This document shows, in pieces, positions 47,816 through 59,054 of a DNA stretch of 64,000 nucleotides. A model generated the notes under the pieces. That model worked only from the letters and a program-made list of their open reading frames with translations, was not told the origin of the DNA and made no database searches. This DNA is from Beroe forskalii (taxonomy: Eukaryota > Ctenophora > Nuda > Beroida > Beroidae): positions 1 through 64,000 of the forward strand of contig WFMF01000510.1 in NCBI GenBank assembly GCA_011033025.1, in the 5' to 3' direction. A program made the position numbers and the translations under genes. How positions within the stretch are numbered: position 1 is the first letter of the stretch; the number at the start of each line of letters is the position of its first letter.

Positions 47816-49940
47816 GCATAAAAGGTACACAACACCGTAACCAATTCAAAGGTACAGAAGGACAGTCACCCATGATGTTTTATATCCCATACGAACAATA
47901 TTCCAGCTGCTTTCAGCATTGATAAAAGTTCAGCTGTCATGATAGAGCTGCTATTCTACAATAGTGAACTTAACATATGGGGAACAATAACAACAATACC
48001 TCGTTATATACTGGTACATTTACGCAACAGTCACCACTCCTAGTAGAAGCTGATCGTATACTTTACTCGTTCTATATTCTTGTTCAATTATATTCAGCTG
48101 GTCGCTGCTCAGCGCTGCTCGTCATTTCCATAAGGTTGGAAAAGTCTTACGATTTGGAAATCTTTGTTTGTGGACGTTGATTAGATGATTTAGGTATTCA
48201 ATTAACAAATTTTTCCGATTTGTCTGCTTTAGAATGTTTTGAAACGAGCCTTATATATGAAAAACTGCGCCTTAACTGAATATCGCTACTGTAAATGATT
48301 ATTGATTTTGAGGTCAAAATTCAAACCGTACTACAGCTGATAACCTATGACTGAGCAATGACACTGACATTTGACATATTGGTTAGGTGCCAAGAAATGT
48401 ATCTGGAAGTGTGTGGTCCAGGTATAGCAAGATATTCGTATATTCATTAGTCACTTTAAACTTAATCTACTGGTAAATCAACTCTAGATGCCCTTGTATA
48501 ATAATTATACCAGGATTGGTTTTATATATTAATAGTTTCTGTCAATTTCCACGCTTTATTCGTGGGTGGTGAAGTGCCCTCGAGGGGATTGCCTCTTTCA
48601 TGGGCACAGGTGGTTGAAGTGCCCCTGGATTTCCCAGATACGTTCTCTTGTTCTTTAACTTCGTTCGTTGGAGGCCGGAGGGTTTGGTTAACTTTTTTGA
48701 AGTAAATTCCGTGATAAAACCTCACTACAATAGAATTGTTGTGTAAATCACCAAAATATGGGCATTGGACGATGTTCGACCTTCAAAAAGCTTGAGTTGA
48801 GGGTATTTTTGGACCAAAACGATCACACAAATGACATTACTTAGATTTACTTAAATTAGGACCTTTTAATGTAATTCATAGGAGATTGACCAGGCCATAA
48901 ATATCAACAAAGGATCGAACATTGAATTAAGTGGTGAATATCGAAATCACATTGTTCTTTTAAATATGAGTCAGTCTAGGTTGCCGGATTTCAATAATGA
49001 AAAAGCTTCTCTTCTAAGGAGTGAAATTTGGGTATTATAGAAATGCTTTTAAAGGTTCGAATATGCACTTTTTGAAAACACTATAACATGAAAAATAAAA
49101 ACTTGGTTGCAATCAGTTATATGAGCTCATGAGTAACATTTTCTGCTGTACAACCGCATTATGCAACAGCTCTATCAATATTCATTTGGTTTTATCATTT
49201 AAGGACATCTCTGCCCTCAGTTAAACAGACAGTTCGAATCGATCTATCATCAAATCATATTAAAACAACTGTTTCTGCATCAGCCACCGTCTGATTCTAG
49301 GCCAGGGGTGCAATGTGCATGATATCACTAGGAAGCTATCGGTAGGTAATTGTCCCATTTAACCTTTGAATGAATTATCATCAGTGGATGAACAATCTTC
49401 GATATTTCATATTATTTCGTGACGTCTCCTATCAACTAGTTAACTACCCCCAGCAAATTCCCTGCTATGGACGTTGAGAGACGGGTATAGAAATTATCAT
49501 GAAATTAATAGTGATGCTAATATTAAAGTTTTATTGAGTTATAACCGTCAAGAATATATATATGATCCTTGAATGTGACAGATAATCTGTCTGTCAAAGC
49601 TATGAGAGTCGTTTGACTGCATGCTTTATGGCGATACCCAAATATGATACATGTTCGCTGAAATCTGAATCAAAATGAGTATATAAGCAACCAAAAACCT
49701 GGTTTTCACACCGAATTAAATGCTGCTTCTAATTTTGTCGCAAATTAGAAGAAAATCAGGATTTCTCACAGAATCATAGAAAAACCTTGTATAACTAGCA
49801 GGGTAGGTTAAGTATTATTTTATTATTAAGATTAATCTAATATTTTATATTTGACTTTGCATTGCGAGTGAGAGAAAGCTATTAACGAGGAAGTGGGGTA
49901 TGTAGCAGCTAGCAGCAGCAGCTGCAGCACGCATAATATA

Positions 49941-50992
49941 GTCATACAAGGTTTTCTGTGCTTTCGAGTATGACATGCAACCTTTAGCAGTCCATGCCTA
50001 CAAGGAACAGGCGGAGCTTTCCTTGCCTTGGTTTGATGGCGTAGTGAAAGTGAGGGCCGCGCTTCATCAAGAAAACATACATTCAAGACTTGCTAAATCC
50101 TGCATGGAAGACCTGTTCAAAGACCTTTGGAAGGCTGCCCTTACTAAATACCCCAAACTGTCCTTCTACCAAAGCGTCAAAGAAGAAATGGGCTATGAAG
50201 CTTACCTAGATGCTCTACATTACAGTGATAGGCGATGGATATCGAAGCTCAGAGCCAGCAATCATCGGCTCAATTGCGAAACTGGCAGGTACCTGCCAAG
50301 CAAGAACTCTCCCCACTACGAATATAGCAGAAACAACATCACATGGAGGAAAAGTTGCAAGACATGTTGCTCCAGTGACGCTGAAAGATCTAGCTCATCT
50401 CCCATTCTATGAACCTGTAATTGAGGACGAGCAACATGTCCCTTGTAAACCTGCCATAAGTACCATCACCTCAGATTGCAACTCAAGGACAGTATCAAAT
50501 CTATGATCTTAGCCTGGGATCATAGAGAACTTAAGAATCTTTTCTCAGCGGACAAAATCTCTGCATTTTCCGTCTATGTCAGAAGAGTCTTCAAGGAACG
50601 CTTTCCCAAGGATGATGCAAGCAACATCGACTTATCGGCACATGACTCTAACGATGCAGATTAAGTTAATTGAACTTCCATACCTTTACATTTCTGCTCC
50701 GTGTAACTTACAGGGTTTCAGTGAAGTGTTCAATTTAACCACGTTTGTAAATTCCATTGACTAGTGTCATGAATTTCTAGATATCACACTGCGCGTTTTT
50801 AATTAATCGGTTCTTTTTTCATGGGCTTGGATTTTCGTTTTTATTAATTTTTAAACTTTTTGGGCTTTACTTCTTGGGTTCAAATTTAACTTTTTCTTTC
50901 CCTTTTAAGTTATTACTTTCTTAACCTTTTTTACTTTCAGTGAAGTCTGACATTACATGTTGTAATTTGACTTGATATTCTATTTCTATTTC
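49941..50992 (+). mobile_element. LINE 3' fragment, degenerate, only in copy A
   Basis: About 1.05 kb that interrupts the sequence continuous in copy B at about 58,302. From 49,975 a frame reads with SFYQSVKEEMGYEAYL followed by WISKLRASNHRLNCETGRYL, which resembles the C-terminal end of non-LTR retrotransposon reverse-transcriptase proteins (pattern R-x-S-x-HRL-x-x-ETGRY), then a Cys-rich segment. The reading shifts frame at least twice (49,975-50,412, then 50,210-50,506, then 50,476-50,664, the last ending with FSVYVRRVFKERF, like LINE tails). It is a 5'-truncated, decayed insertion; clade not assigned. Confidence 0.6.
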
Positions 50993-50994
50993 TA

Positions 50995-51240
50995 TGATTG
51001 GAACTTTGGTTCTAGATTCTGCATTAAGTTTCCTATTCTAGATTCTACATTACTTCCTCTTTCATCCTACTCTACACATTATGTCTTCTTTGATTCTACT
51101 CAACATTAAGTCTTCTTTGATTCTACTCCACATTATTAAGTCTTCTTTGATCCTACTTCACAATATTAATAAGTCTTTCTTGCTCCCCATTACATCTTTT
51201 GTGATTCTACTCCACATAACGTATTCTATTCCACATTAGG
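50995..51240. repeat. Minisatellite, GTCTTCTTTGATTCTACTCC unit, copy A
   Basis: Imperfect tandem units of about 27-30 bp built from GTCTTCTTTGATTCTACTCC plus ACATTA. The same array, with different unit order, is in copy B (58,318-58,556). Confidence 0.75.
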
Positions 51241-51443
51241 CCGTCGTTTGCTATCATGGAACCACCAGTAGCAACTGCTAATTAATTCAGCGTTCACGAA
51301 CCATGTCATATAAACAATTTTTATGCCGTGGAAGAATAATAGTCAGTTCCATATTATGTGACAATTGATCCACTCTCAAACATTTATGATAATGGCACAA
51401 CCCTGCTTTAACTGCCGATTATTGAGTTAATTTATCGTACCGA

Positions 51444-51595
51444 GGTGTCTCGACCTTTTGAGGCGTGGCATATTCCGATGTGCTTTGGCGCTTTTTTGCT
51501 GCGCGAAACAGCGCACAAAGACCTTTTTATGCAACCCCCATTTAAAATCACCCAAGTGCGGCATAATACGCCACACCTCAAAAGGTCGAGACACC
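51444..51595. mobile_element. GGTGTCTCGA-family MITE, copy A
   Basis: A 152-bp element: GGTGTCTCGACCTTTTGAGG at the left, inverted CCTCAAAAGGTCGAGACACC at the right, core GCTGCGCGAAACAGCGCACA. The identical site is occupied in copy B (58,766-58,906), so the insertion predates the segmental duplication. Confidence 0.9.
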
Positions 51596-52216
51596 ACAGT
51601 CACTTTCAAAACATCGCTTCCAAAGCCATCGCTTCCTGAAGATGGTACATCGCTTGGCTCATAACGTACCACTCTAAGATGAGAAGTACGTATGATACCG
51701 GGCCACAAGTACGTACTAGTACAGACCATTTGAAAAGTACGTACCCGTACCGGGCGTACGATTCAATATTTTTGTGTAAGCTTATAAGCTGCGATTATTT
51801 GACATACATTGACTTACATTGCATACGGGCCAATAAGTCTATGATCACAGAAACAACGACTCACAAATTGATCTAATTACCACAAATCTAACAAACATTA
51901 GATTTTTAGCCCAATAGATTTAGAAGTGCCACTTTCGAATATTATCCAACTTGTTGAAATTAGCAATTTCATAAACATAAGACTTTCACTTACCCATGCT
52001 GAGCTTTCTGTCAGTCTTTCTGTGTAAATCCTTCGTTAGTCAGAATGCCACTATCTAACTCCTGAAAGAGGCGAATGCTATTTTTACCCTCTCCAATTGC
52101 GTTTTTGATTTACAAAAAGGCAAATGAGAGGGTTAGCAGAGATCGTGGTTTGGAGGATATCGGGAGAATTTGTGTATACTACCTTTATCCGTACTGTTAA
52201 TTTTGAAAAGTGCCCG

Positions 52217-52300
52217 GGTGGGGGAGAAATCTCTAAATATGGGGGAGAAATCTCTAAAAATGGGGGAGAAATCTCTAAATATGGGGGAGAAATTTCCACA
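52217..52300. repeat. 21-bp minisatellite, 4 copies
   Basis: Four copies of TGGGGGAGAAATCTCTAAAT plus one base. Since 21 is a multiple of three, frames on both strands encode 7-residue repeats; there is no evidence of a protein. Confidence 0.9.
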
Positions 52301-52368
52301 AATGGCGTAAGAAATCAAGCAACTGCTCCTTTATAATATCAGTCAAGTCGGGGTATTTTGGAGTTTTT

Positions 52369-52440
52369 GGTGTAGTGGCATCGAGTGAAACTGCAAACTT
52401 CTGTTAGCTGACAGGAATTTGGGTTCGATGCTCAGGTCAT
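52369..52440 (+). other. tRNA-like A/B-box pair, possible SINE head
   Basis: TGGTGTAGTGGCATCGAG resembles a pol III A box and GGGTTCGATGC a B box, about 50 bases apart as in tRNAs. The flanks do not form an acceptor stem, so it is not a functional tRNA. It could be the head of a tRNA-derived SINE within the copy-B insertion. Confidence 0.35.
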
Positions 52441-52670
52441 TCTAACCTTAAAATTTACCCTTTTTCAAAAACTTGCCAAATCGATTTCATTTAATATTTT
52501 CACGCTAAAATAATGAATTCAAATATTTATCGATTTTCACGAGTTTGAAGCATTTAGTCTTTTTTCAGCTTGAGCATCTATAAACTGACAATGAATTCAT
52601 ATGATTTGAGACTTGACTGCGACGATGGATCATGATGATCGGTCCAAGGAATTGATTACCTTAGGAGGTC

Positions 52671-53134
52671 TATTTATATGGGTCGAAATTGCGGTGTTTG
52701 AAATTTTGGTAGGTTGAAAATATAGATTTTTTCAAAAATCCCCAAATTTCACCCACCAAATAAAATTGGGTGATTTTTCTAACTTTTGCAGACAAATGAA
52801 AGATTTTTGCGGAAAACAATGGAAAATAGATTAATTCTAATATTACAAATCGAATTCTTGATCGTCTTCCTGAGCCTCTGCTTCATTAATTACTGTTCTA
52901 AATTTTTGAATTTCAATTGTTTTAACCATTTGACTTTGACTAAATTATCTGTAACTATCTGAAAATTATCTCTGAAACGATATTGTACTGTTTTAGTACA
53001 GAAAGCTTAAGAAATTTCGAAAGCGGGTTGAATTAAATCGGGGAGTAAAATTGTGGCGGGCAAAATTTTGGTAGGTTGAAAATATGGGGATTTTTTCGAA
53101 AAATCCCCAAATTACAACCTTTATAAATAGACCT
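52671..53134. mobile_element. 464-bp inverted-repeat element
   Basis: GAGGTCTATTTATA near 52,671 and TATAAATAGACCTC ending at 53,134 are exact inverted copies. Just inside, AAATTTTGGTAGGTTGAAAA occurs directly near both ends (52,699 and 53,062) and is followed by ATTTTTTC-AAAAATCCCCAAA. It is non-coding and nested in the copy-B-specific insertion. Confidence 0.7.
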
Positions 53135-53549
53135 CGTAAGGTAGAACTTTTCCCCGTAATACAAATCTGCAATCTATTTTATTCCGGTAGCTCCCCATTA
53201 TTTCTATTTTCATGTTTATTGACCTCTTGAATTCATGCAAAAGGAGTCGGGATGCAACAATAAGGTGCAACGGCTTGATATCAACAGCAAAGAAAATGTA
53301 ACGCGTAACAAAAATGAACCCCTTGCTTATGAAACTGGGAACGGCGCGCAACGAACGAATCTTCAGAGTTGTTTGTACGAATTGTGGTGATTGCGCGCGC
53401 GTAGATTTTGCCACGTGCATCCGGACCGATCATTCGCCCACGTGCATGCGCGCGCTAAATCAAGCACAATTAGGAGAGGGAAATTAAGCGCCTGCATACG
53501 GGAACAACGGAAAGCAAGAAAAGCACCGGCAGGCGCAATTCTTGTTTGC

Positions 53550-53900
53550 TAATATGCTAAAAGAAGGGTGAGGGGCAACAACGAAAAAACCTTAAAAACT
53601 CCAACAAATGAAACACGGTATTGACTTTTGTCATAATATCCTCTTAGGGGTTTAGCGGGGTAAAAATCTGCTAGTAAAGCTCAAAGTTAAACATTTGCCA
53701 AATTTCGTTGATAAAAATGGTACCATTTCAGAAATGTGCCAAATTTCTTCAATAAAAACGGTGCCATTTCGGAAAAGGCCGAAAATTTACCAGCAAAATG
53801 GTTAAACCTGCTTAAACCCCCATAAGCAATAATAATTAAAAAAACCCATTTGCCAATTTTCATATCCACTTGGAGCCTTTCGGCGTAAATGAAAAATAAG
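53550..53900. repeat. Dispersed ATGG-NN-CCATTTC repeat, copy B member
   Basis: Matches 42,070-42,410 closely, with AAATGGTACCATTTCAGAAA and a closing ATTTGCCAATTTTCATATCC. Confidence 0.6.
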
Positions 53901-53995
53901 ACATTCACTTCGCTCGTGCATTTTTTGCAAATATCGCATGCGATGCGTGCGCTTTTTATAGGAGCCGTGTGTGACCGTGATTAATGCATATTATA

Positions 53996-54370
53996 CCCCT
54001 TCCAAGCTTGTTTTAGTGACCGTGTAAGTTTGGTTATACGGTCTCCACTGAATTACAGAGCAAAAAAGCTTAAAATGAAATCTGATTTTATAAAGGAGCA
54101 CTCAAGAATCTACTTAAGCGTTGAATCCAGACGTGGGTCGTCAGACCCGAGTGAGAAGAAATACTGTTGTTTGGTCAGAAAATAGTCGGCCATAGCTATT
54201 TCCGGTCGGGGTATAATCCGGTTCCATGATCTCAGCTGTGACCGTATACCTTCGATAATGAACTCGGCACGCCTCGTCCATTATCCAACTTACACAGTCT
54301 CGGCTGTCGCCTCGACCATGTAAGTTGCGGTATACGGTCACCACTTCGACATGCAACCGCTTAATAAACA
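53996..54370. mobile_element. 0.37-kb insertion, only in copy B
   Basis: Absent from copy A at about 42,515. It carries GACCGTGTAAGTTTGGTTAT (54,017), GACCATGTAAGTTGCGGTAT (54,313) and an inverted relative around 54,240-54,290 (GACCGTATACC and CCAACTTACACAG). The two outer copies are in direct orientation. Class unknown. Confidence 0.6.
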
Positions 54371-54956
54371 GCTTTTGCTCTCTTACCCACACTTCCCATT
54401 TAAACCCATTATAATGCTGCTTAACTAGGATTCCACTAAAACCACTCTCTCTCTCTCCACTGTAGTGCAGCAGGAAGTGTTGCATTAAACACCCTCTCAG
54501 AGTTGCAGTGACATGGAGCTCCACTCTGATATTATAGGCACTTGAATGGCAGAAGCTGTAACGCCCCCACGCGCTTCCGAGACATTTAATAATAACTACC
54601 GCGGGATTCTGCTTATAAGGACAATATTCTAGAGTTCTACATAACCGTGTTGACTCATGGTGTTATTTTTCCAGAAGTGTGCAACGTACTTCTTCAATCT
54701 TTCAATATATGTGAATGTCAATGCCCTTGGACAATGGGCATTTCGCTATCAGTGAGCTGACTCACCCTCTCTCGGCAAGAAATGAAAATTTCTCGGCTGG
54801 TATAAAAGGCAGACATCATCATATTCTCGGGAAGTGGGAAGCTATAATTCTGTGTGGGACCCAATAGTATATCATCATTATATATAAGCAGGGTGACTGC
54901 GTGAGTCGCTGCCTGCGTGCCTTGCTGAGTGTCTAGAACTCACTGTGTCTGAGTTT

Positions 54957-55425
54957 GACATCGACCAATGAGCGAACAACTAGCGCACTGATTGGTCAAT
55001 GTCTCACTACTCTTACTCTGATTGGTGAATGTCTCACTGCGCCTAACTTTTATTGGTCAATGTCTCACTGCTCCTATATGAGGTACTACACGTCTAGAAG
55101 TGGAAGTGTCTCACTTCCTCCGCAGTATACAGGGAGCTCCCTGTATCATATATATCCCTTCAGGGAGCTCCCAACCCCCCAGCAAGGGATATATAACCCA
55201 GAACCCTGGGTGACGTACAATGCTGTTACAGTTCTAACGTTTTGCAGTGCTTCTCATTCATCTGATAATGAACTATTCGCGTCTGCCGTCTATCATTTAT
55301 CTGATCGTGGACTATTATCGTCGTCTGACGACCCGGCGTATGGTATTTAGCTCACCCACGGATCCGTTTGACATATTGACCAATTAGAGGGCAAGTCGAT
55401 CGTGAAAGAGCACACTGATTGGTCA
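54957..55425. promoter_or_regulatory. CCAAT-rich repeat cluster, copy B
   Basis: Same arrangement as in copy A: GACCAATGAGCG, several ATTGGTCAATGTCTCACTGC repeats, and a second inverted CCAAT pair near 55,376-55,425. One repeat fewer than copy A. About 150 bases upstream, copy B has GGTATAAAAGGCAGAC (54,799) where copy A has no TATAAAA. Confidence 0.4.
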
Positions 55426-55784
55426 ATGTGGTGAAAATGCCGAGATTCTACGGGTAAGCTAATATACGTGTCACGTGATACCACTTCATATCTATGGCGT
55501 TTAAATTCTTGTTAGGGGATCTACGAGTTTCGTAGATAAAACTCTGTTCGTAGGAATTCTGCTGGGAATTACATCGGCGTCAAAAATATACAACTCATTA
55601 GTTGCCTTGAGAATACTGCGATGGTGAAGACTGATAACTGATGCGAATCCCACATGAAAACCACTGTATTCATCGTAATCTTCACATATCGGGCACTAGC
55701 TCACTCCATCTCTATTTCTATAATTTCTTCCATGGTAAAGCATAAAGTAACAATCCCTTGAGTCGTGACAACGTGTAGCCTCAC

Positions 55785-56085
55785 ACACAGTACACACACA
55801 GTACACCTTGAGTCAGATGGTGCGTTCCACCATGCCACCTGGCGGAAAGGAGAGAGAGAGGAATCCTCCGTCCCTTGCAGTGTCCACACTATCATATTGC
55901 ACACACAGAGATCACACACAAACAGACACACAGACAAAGCACATACAAACAGACACACACATACAAAACACAGACAGACAGACAGACACACATACAAAAC
56001 ACAGACAGACAGACAGACACACACACAACACAGACAGACAAAACACGGGCAGACACATCTCAAGATGCACAAAACACACAGCATA
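55785..56085. repeat. CA/ACAGAC microsatellite, copy B
   Basis: Counterpart of 47,470-47,815, with a different number of ACAGACAG units. The open frames through it are artefacts. Confidence 0.85.
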
Positions 56086-56804
56086 AAAGGTACACAACAC
56101 CACTACCAATTCAAAGGTACAGGAGGACAGTCACCCATGATGTTTTATATCCCATACGAACAATATTCCAGCTGCTTTCAGCATTGATAAGAGTTCAGCT
56201 GTCATGATAGAGCTGCTATTCTACAATAGTGAACTTAACATATGGGGGAACAATAACAACAATACCTCGTTATATACTGGTATATATACGCAACAGTCAC
56301 CACTCCTAGAAGAAGCTCGTATACTTTACTCGTTTTATATTCTTCTTGTTCAATTATATTCAGCTGGTCGCTGCTCAGCCACCAGCTCAGAAAAGTCTTA
56401 CGATTTGAAAATTTTCCTTTGTGGACGTTGATTAGATTATTTAGGTATTCAATGAACACATTTTTCCGATTTGACTGCTTTAGAATGTTTTGAAACGAGC
56501 CTTATATGAAAAAACTGACCCTTAACCGACTATCGGCTACTGAAAGTGTTTATTGATTCAAACCGTACTACAGCTGATAATCTATGAGTGAGCAATGATG
56601 CTGACATTGAACATATTGGCAATGTGCCAAGAAATGTATCTGGAAGTGTGTGGTCCAGGTATAGCAAGATATATTCGTATATTCATTAGTCACTTTAAAC
56701 TTAATCAATCTACTGGTAAATCAACTATAGATGCCCTTGTATAATAATTATACCAGGATTGGTTTTATATATTAATAGTTTCTGTCAGTTTCCGCACTTT
56801 ATTC

Positions 56805-56918
56805 GTGGGTGGTGATGTGCCCCCAGGGGGATTGCCTCTTTCATGGGCACAGGTGGTTGAAGTGGGTGGTGATGTGCCCCCAGGGGGATTGCCTCTTTCA
56901 TGGGCACAGGTGGTTAAA
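56805..56918. repeat. 57-bp tandem duplication, copy B only
   Basis: Two units of 57 bp beginning GTGGGTGGTGATGTGCCCCC; copy A has one (about 48,560). The second unit differs from the first by very few bases, so the event is recent. Confidence 0.9.
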
Positions 56919-58317
56919 GTGCCCTGGATTTGCCAGATACGTTCTCTTATTCTCTTGTTCTTTAACTTCGTTCGTTGGAGGCCGGAGGGTTTGGTTAACT
57001 TTTTTGAAGTACATTCCGTGATAAAACCTCACTAGAATAGAATTGTTGTGTATTTCATCAAAATATGGGCATTGGACGATGTTCGACCTTCAAAAAGCTT
57101 GAGTTGAGGGTATTTTTGGACCAAAACGATCACACAAATGACATTACTTAGATTTACTTAAATTAGGACCTTTTAATGTAATTCATAGGAGATTGACCAG
57201 GCCATAAATATCAACAAAGGATCGAACATTGAATTAAGTGGTGAATATCGAAATCACATTGTTCTTTTAAATATGAGTCAGTCTAGGTTGCCGGATTTCA
57301 ATAATGAAAAAGCTTCTCTTCTAAGGAGTGAAATTTGGGTATTATAGAAATGCTTTTAAAGGTTCGAATATGCACTTTTTGAAAACACTATAACATGAAA
57401 AATAAAAACTTGGTTGCAATCAGTTACATTATGCAAGAAGTGGTAAGGCTTCTAATGTACCTCATGTTGGAGTTTCATTTGGTTTAATATTATGAGCTCA
57501 TGAGTAACATTTTCTGCTGTACAACCGCATTATGCAACTCTATCAATATTCATTTGGTTTTATCATTTAAGGACATCTCTGCCCTCAGTTAAACAGACAC
57601 TTCGAATCGATCCATCATCAAATCATATTAAGATAACTGCTTCTGCATCAGCCACCGTCTGATTCTAGACCAGGGGTGCAATGTGCATGATATCACTAGG
57701 AAGCTTTCGGTTGGTAATTGACCCATTTAACCTTTGATTATCATCGGTGGATGAACAATCTTCGATATTTCATATTATTTCGTGACGTCTACTATCAACT
57801 AGTTAACTACCCCCAGCAAGCAGAATCCCCTGCTATGGACGTTCAGAGACGGGTACAGAAATTATCATGAAATTAATAGTGATGCTAATATTAAAGTTTT
57901 ATTAAGTTATAACCGTCAAGAATATATATATGATCCTTGAATGTGACAGATAATCTGTCTGTCAAAGCCATGAGAGTCGTTTGACTGCGTGCTTTATGGC
58001 GATACCCAAATATGATACATGTTCGCTATATTCAAATCTGAATCAAAATGACTATATAAGCAACCAAAAACCTGGTTTTCACAACGGATTAAATGCTGCT
58101 TCTAATTTTGTTGCAAATTATAAGAAAATCCGGATTTATCACAGAAGAACCTTGTATGACTAGCAAGGTAGGTTAAGTATTATTTTATTATTAAGATTAA
58201 TCTCATATTATACTATCATATATTTGACTTTGCATTTCGAGTGAGAGAAAGCTATTAACGAGGAAGTGGGGTATGGAGCAGCTAGCAGCAGCAGCATACA
58301 TAATATGATTGGAACTT

Positions 58318-58556
58318 TGGTTCTAGATTCTACATTAAGTTTTCTATTCTAGATTCTACATTACTTCCTCTTTCATCCTACTCCACATTACGCCTTCTTT
58401 GATTCTACCCAACATTACGTCTTCTACTCTTCTTTGATTCCTTTCCACATTATTAAGTTTTTTTTTGATTCTACTTCACAATATTAAGTCTTCCTTGCTC
58501 CCCATCACATCTTTTGTGATTCTGCTCCACGTAACGTCTTCTATTCCACATTAGGC
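58318..58556. repeat. Minisatellite, TTCTTTGATTCTAC unit, copy B
   Basis: Counterpart of the array at 50,995-51,240 in copy A, with altered unit lengths and order. Confidence 0.7.
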
Positions 58557-58765
58557 CGTCGTTTGCTATCATGGAACCACCAGTAGCAACTGTTAATTAG
58601 TAATTAATTCAGCGTTCAGGAACCATGTCATATAAACAATTCTTATGCCGTGGAAGAATAATAGTCAGTTCCATATTATGTGACAATTGATCCACTCTCA
58701 AACATTTATGATAATGACACAACCCTGCTTTAACTGCCGATTATTGAGTTAATTTATCGTGCCGA

Positions 58766-58906
58766 GGTGTCTCGACCATTTGAGGCGTGGCATATTACGA
58801 TGTGCTTTGGCGCTTTTTTGCTGCGCGCGACAGCGCACAAAGACTTTTTAGTGCAACCCCATTTACAATCACCCAAGTGCGCCACACCTCAAAAGGTCGA
58901 GACACC
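58766..58906. mobile_element. GGTGTCTCGA-family MITE, copy B
   Basis: A 141-bp ortholog-by-duplication of 51,444-51,595, with the same flanks and a short deletion near the right arm. Confidence 0.9.
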
Positions 58907-58910
58907 ACAG

Positions 58911-59020
58911 TCACTCCCAAACCATCACTTCCAAAACCATCACTAAAAAACCATCACTCCCAAAACATCACTCCCAAAACATCACTTCCAAAACCATCAC
59001 ACCCAAAACCGTCACTTCCT
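58911..59020. repeat. CCATCACTTCCAAAA minisatellite, expanded in copy B
   Basis: About seven short units (13-16 bp) of ACCATCACTTCCAAA type, where copy A (51,596-51,638) has only about two to three. Expansion after duplication. Confidence 0.8.
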
Positions 59021-59054
59021 GAAGATGGTACATCGCTTGGCTCATAACGTACCA

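Larger units (their letters stand above)
41824..51672. repeat. Segmental duplication, copy A
   Basis: Collinear with copy B (51,782-59,054). Landmarks pair in order: TTATAAGCTACGATTATTTG (41,824) with 51,782; CACTTACCCATGCTGAGCTT (about 41,971) with 51,988; the CATGGTGTTATTTTTCCAGA stretch (42,797) with 54,657; CACTAGCTCACTC (47,399) with 55,694; GTTCGACCTTCAAAAAGCTT (48,774) with 57,083; and GGCTCATAACGTACCA (51,657) with 59,039. Long stretches such as 48,730-49,120 against 57,040-57,425 look almost identical. Copy A carries about 4.7 kb of insertions not found in B. No intact protein gene is shared. Confidence 0.93.
52086..53545. mobile_element. 1.46-kb insertion, only in copy B
   Basis: Interrupts sequence that is continuous in copy A at about 42,068. 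It contains a four-copy 21-bp minisatellite (52,217-52,300), a tRNA-like A/B-box pair (about 52,369-52,440) and a smaller inverted-repeat element (52,671-53,134). The outer ends show no convincing terminal repeat, so it may be composite. Confidence 0.65.
51782..59054. repeat. Segmental duplication, copy B
   Basis: Tandem partner of copy A, beginning about 110 bases after A ends. That joint (51,673-51,781) contains several AAGTACGTAC words. Copy B lacks A's 3.6-kb composite insertion and LINE fragment but carries its own insertions at about 52,086-53,545 and 53,996-54,370. It also has local tandem expansions (57-bp unit at 56,805, short CCATCAC units at 58,911-59,020). Confidence 0.93.

Noticed and set aside
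43084-55350. Open frames of 117 and 131 codons at equivalent sites of copies A and B
   Set aside because: They agree in frame only in the middle (GIYNPEPWVTYNAVT); indels shift the frame at both ends, so there is no sign of selection for a protein.
47423-56207. Cys/Val- or Thr/His-rich open frames in the CA-rich tracts
   Set aside because: Artefacts of CA/ACAGAC microsatellites; overlapping frames on both strands and different between the copies.
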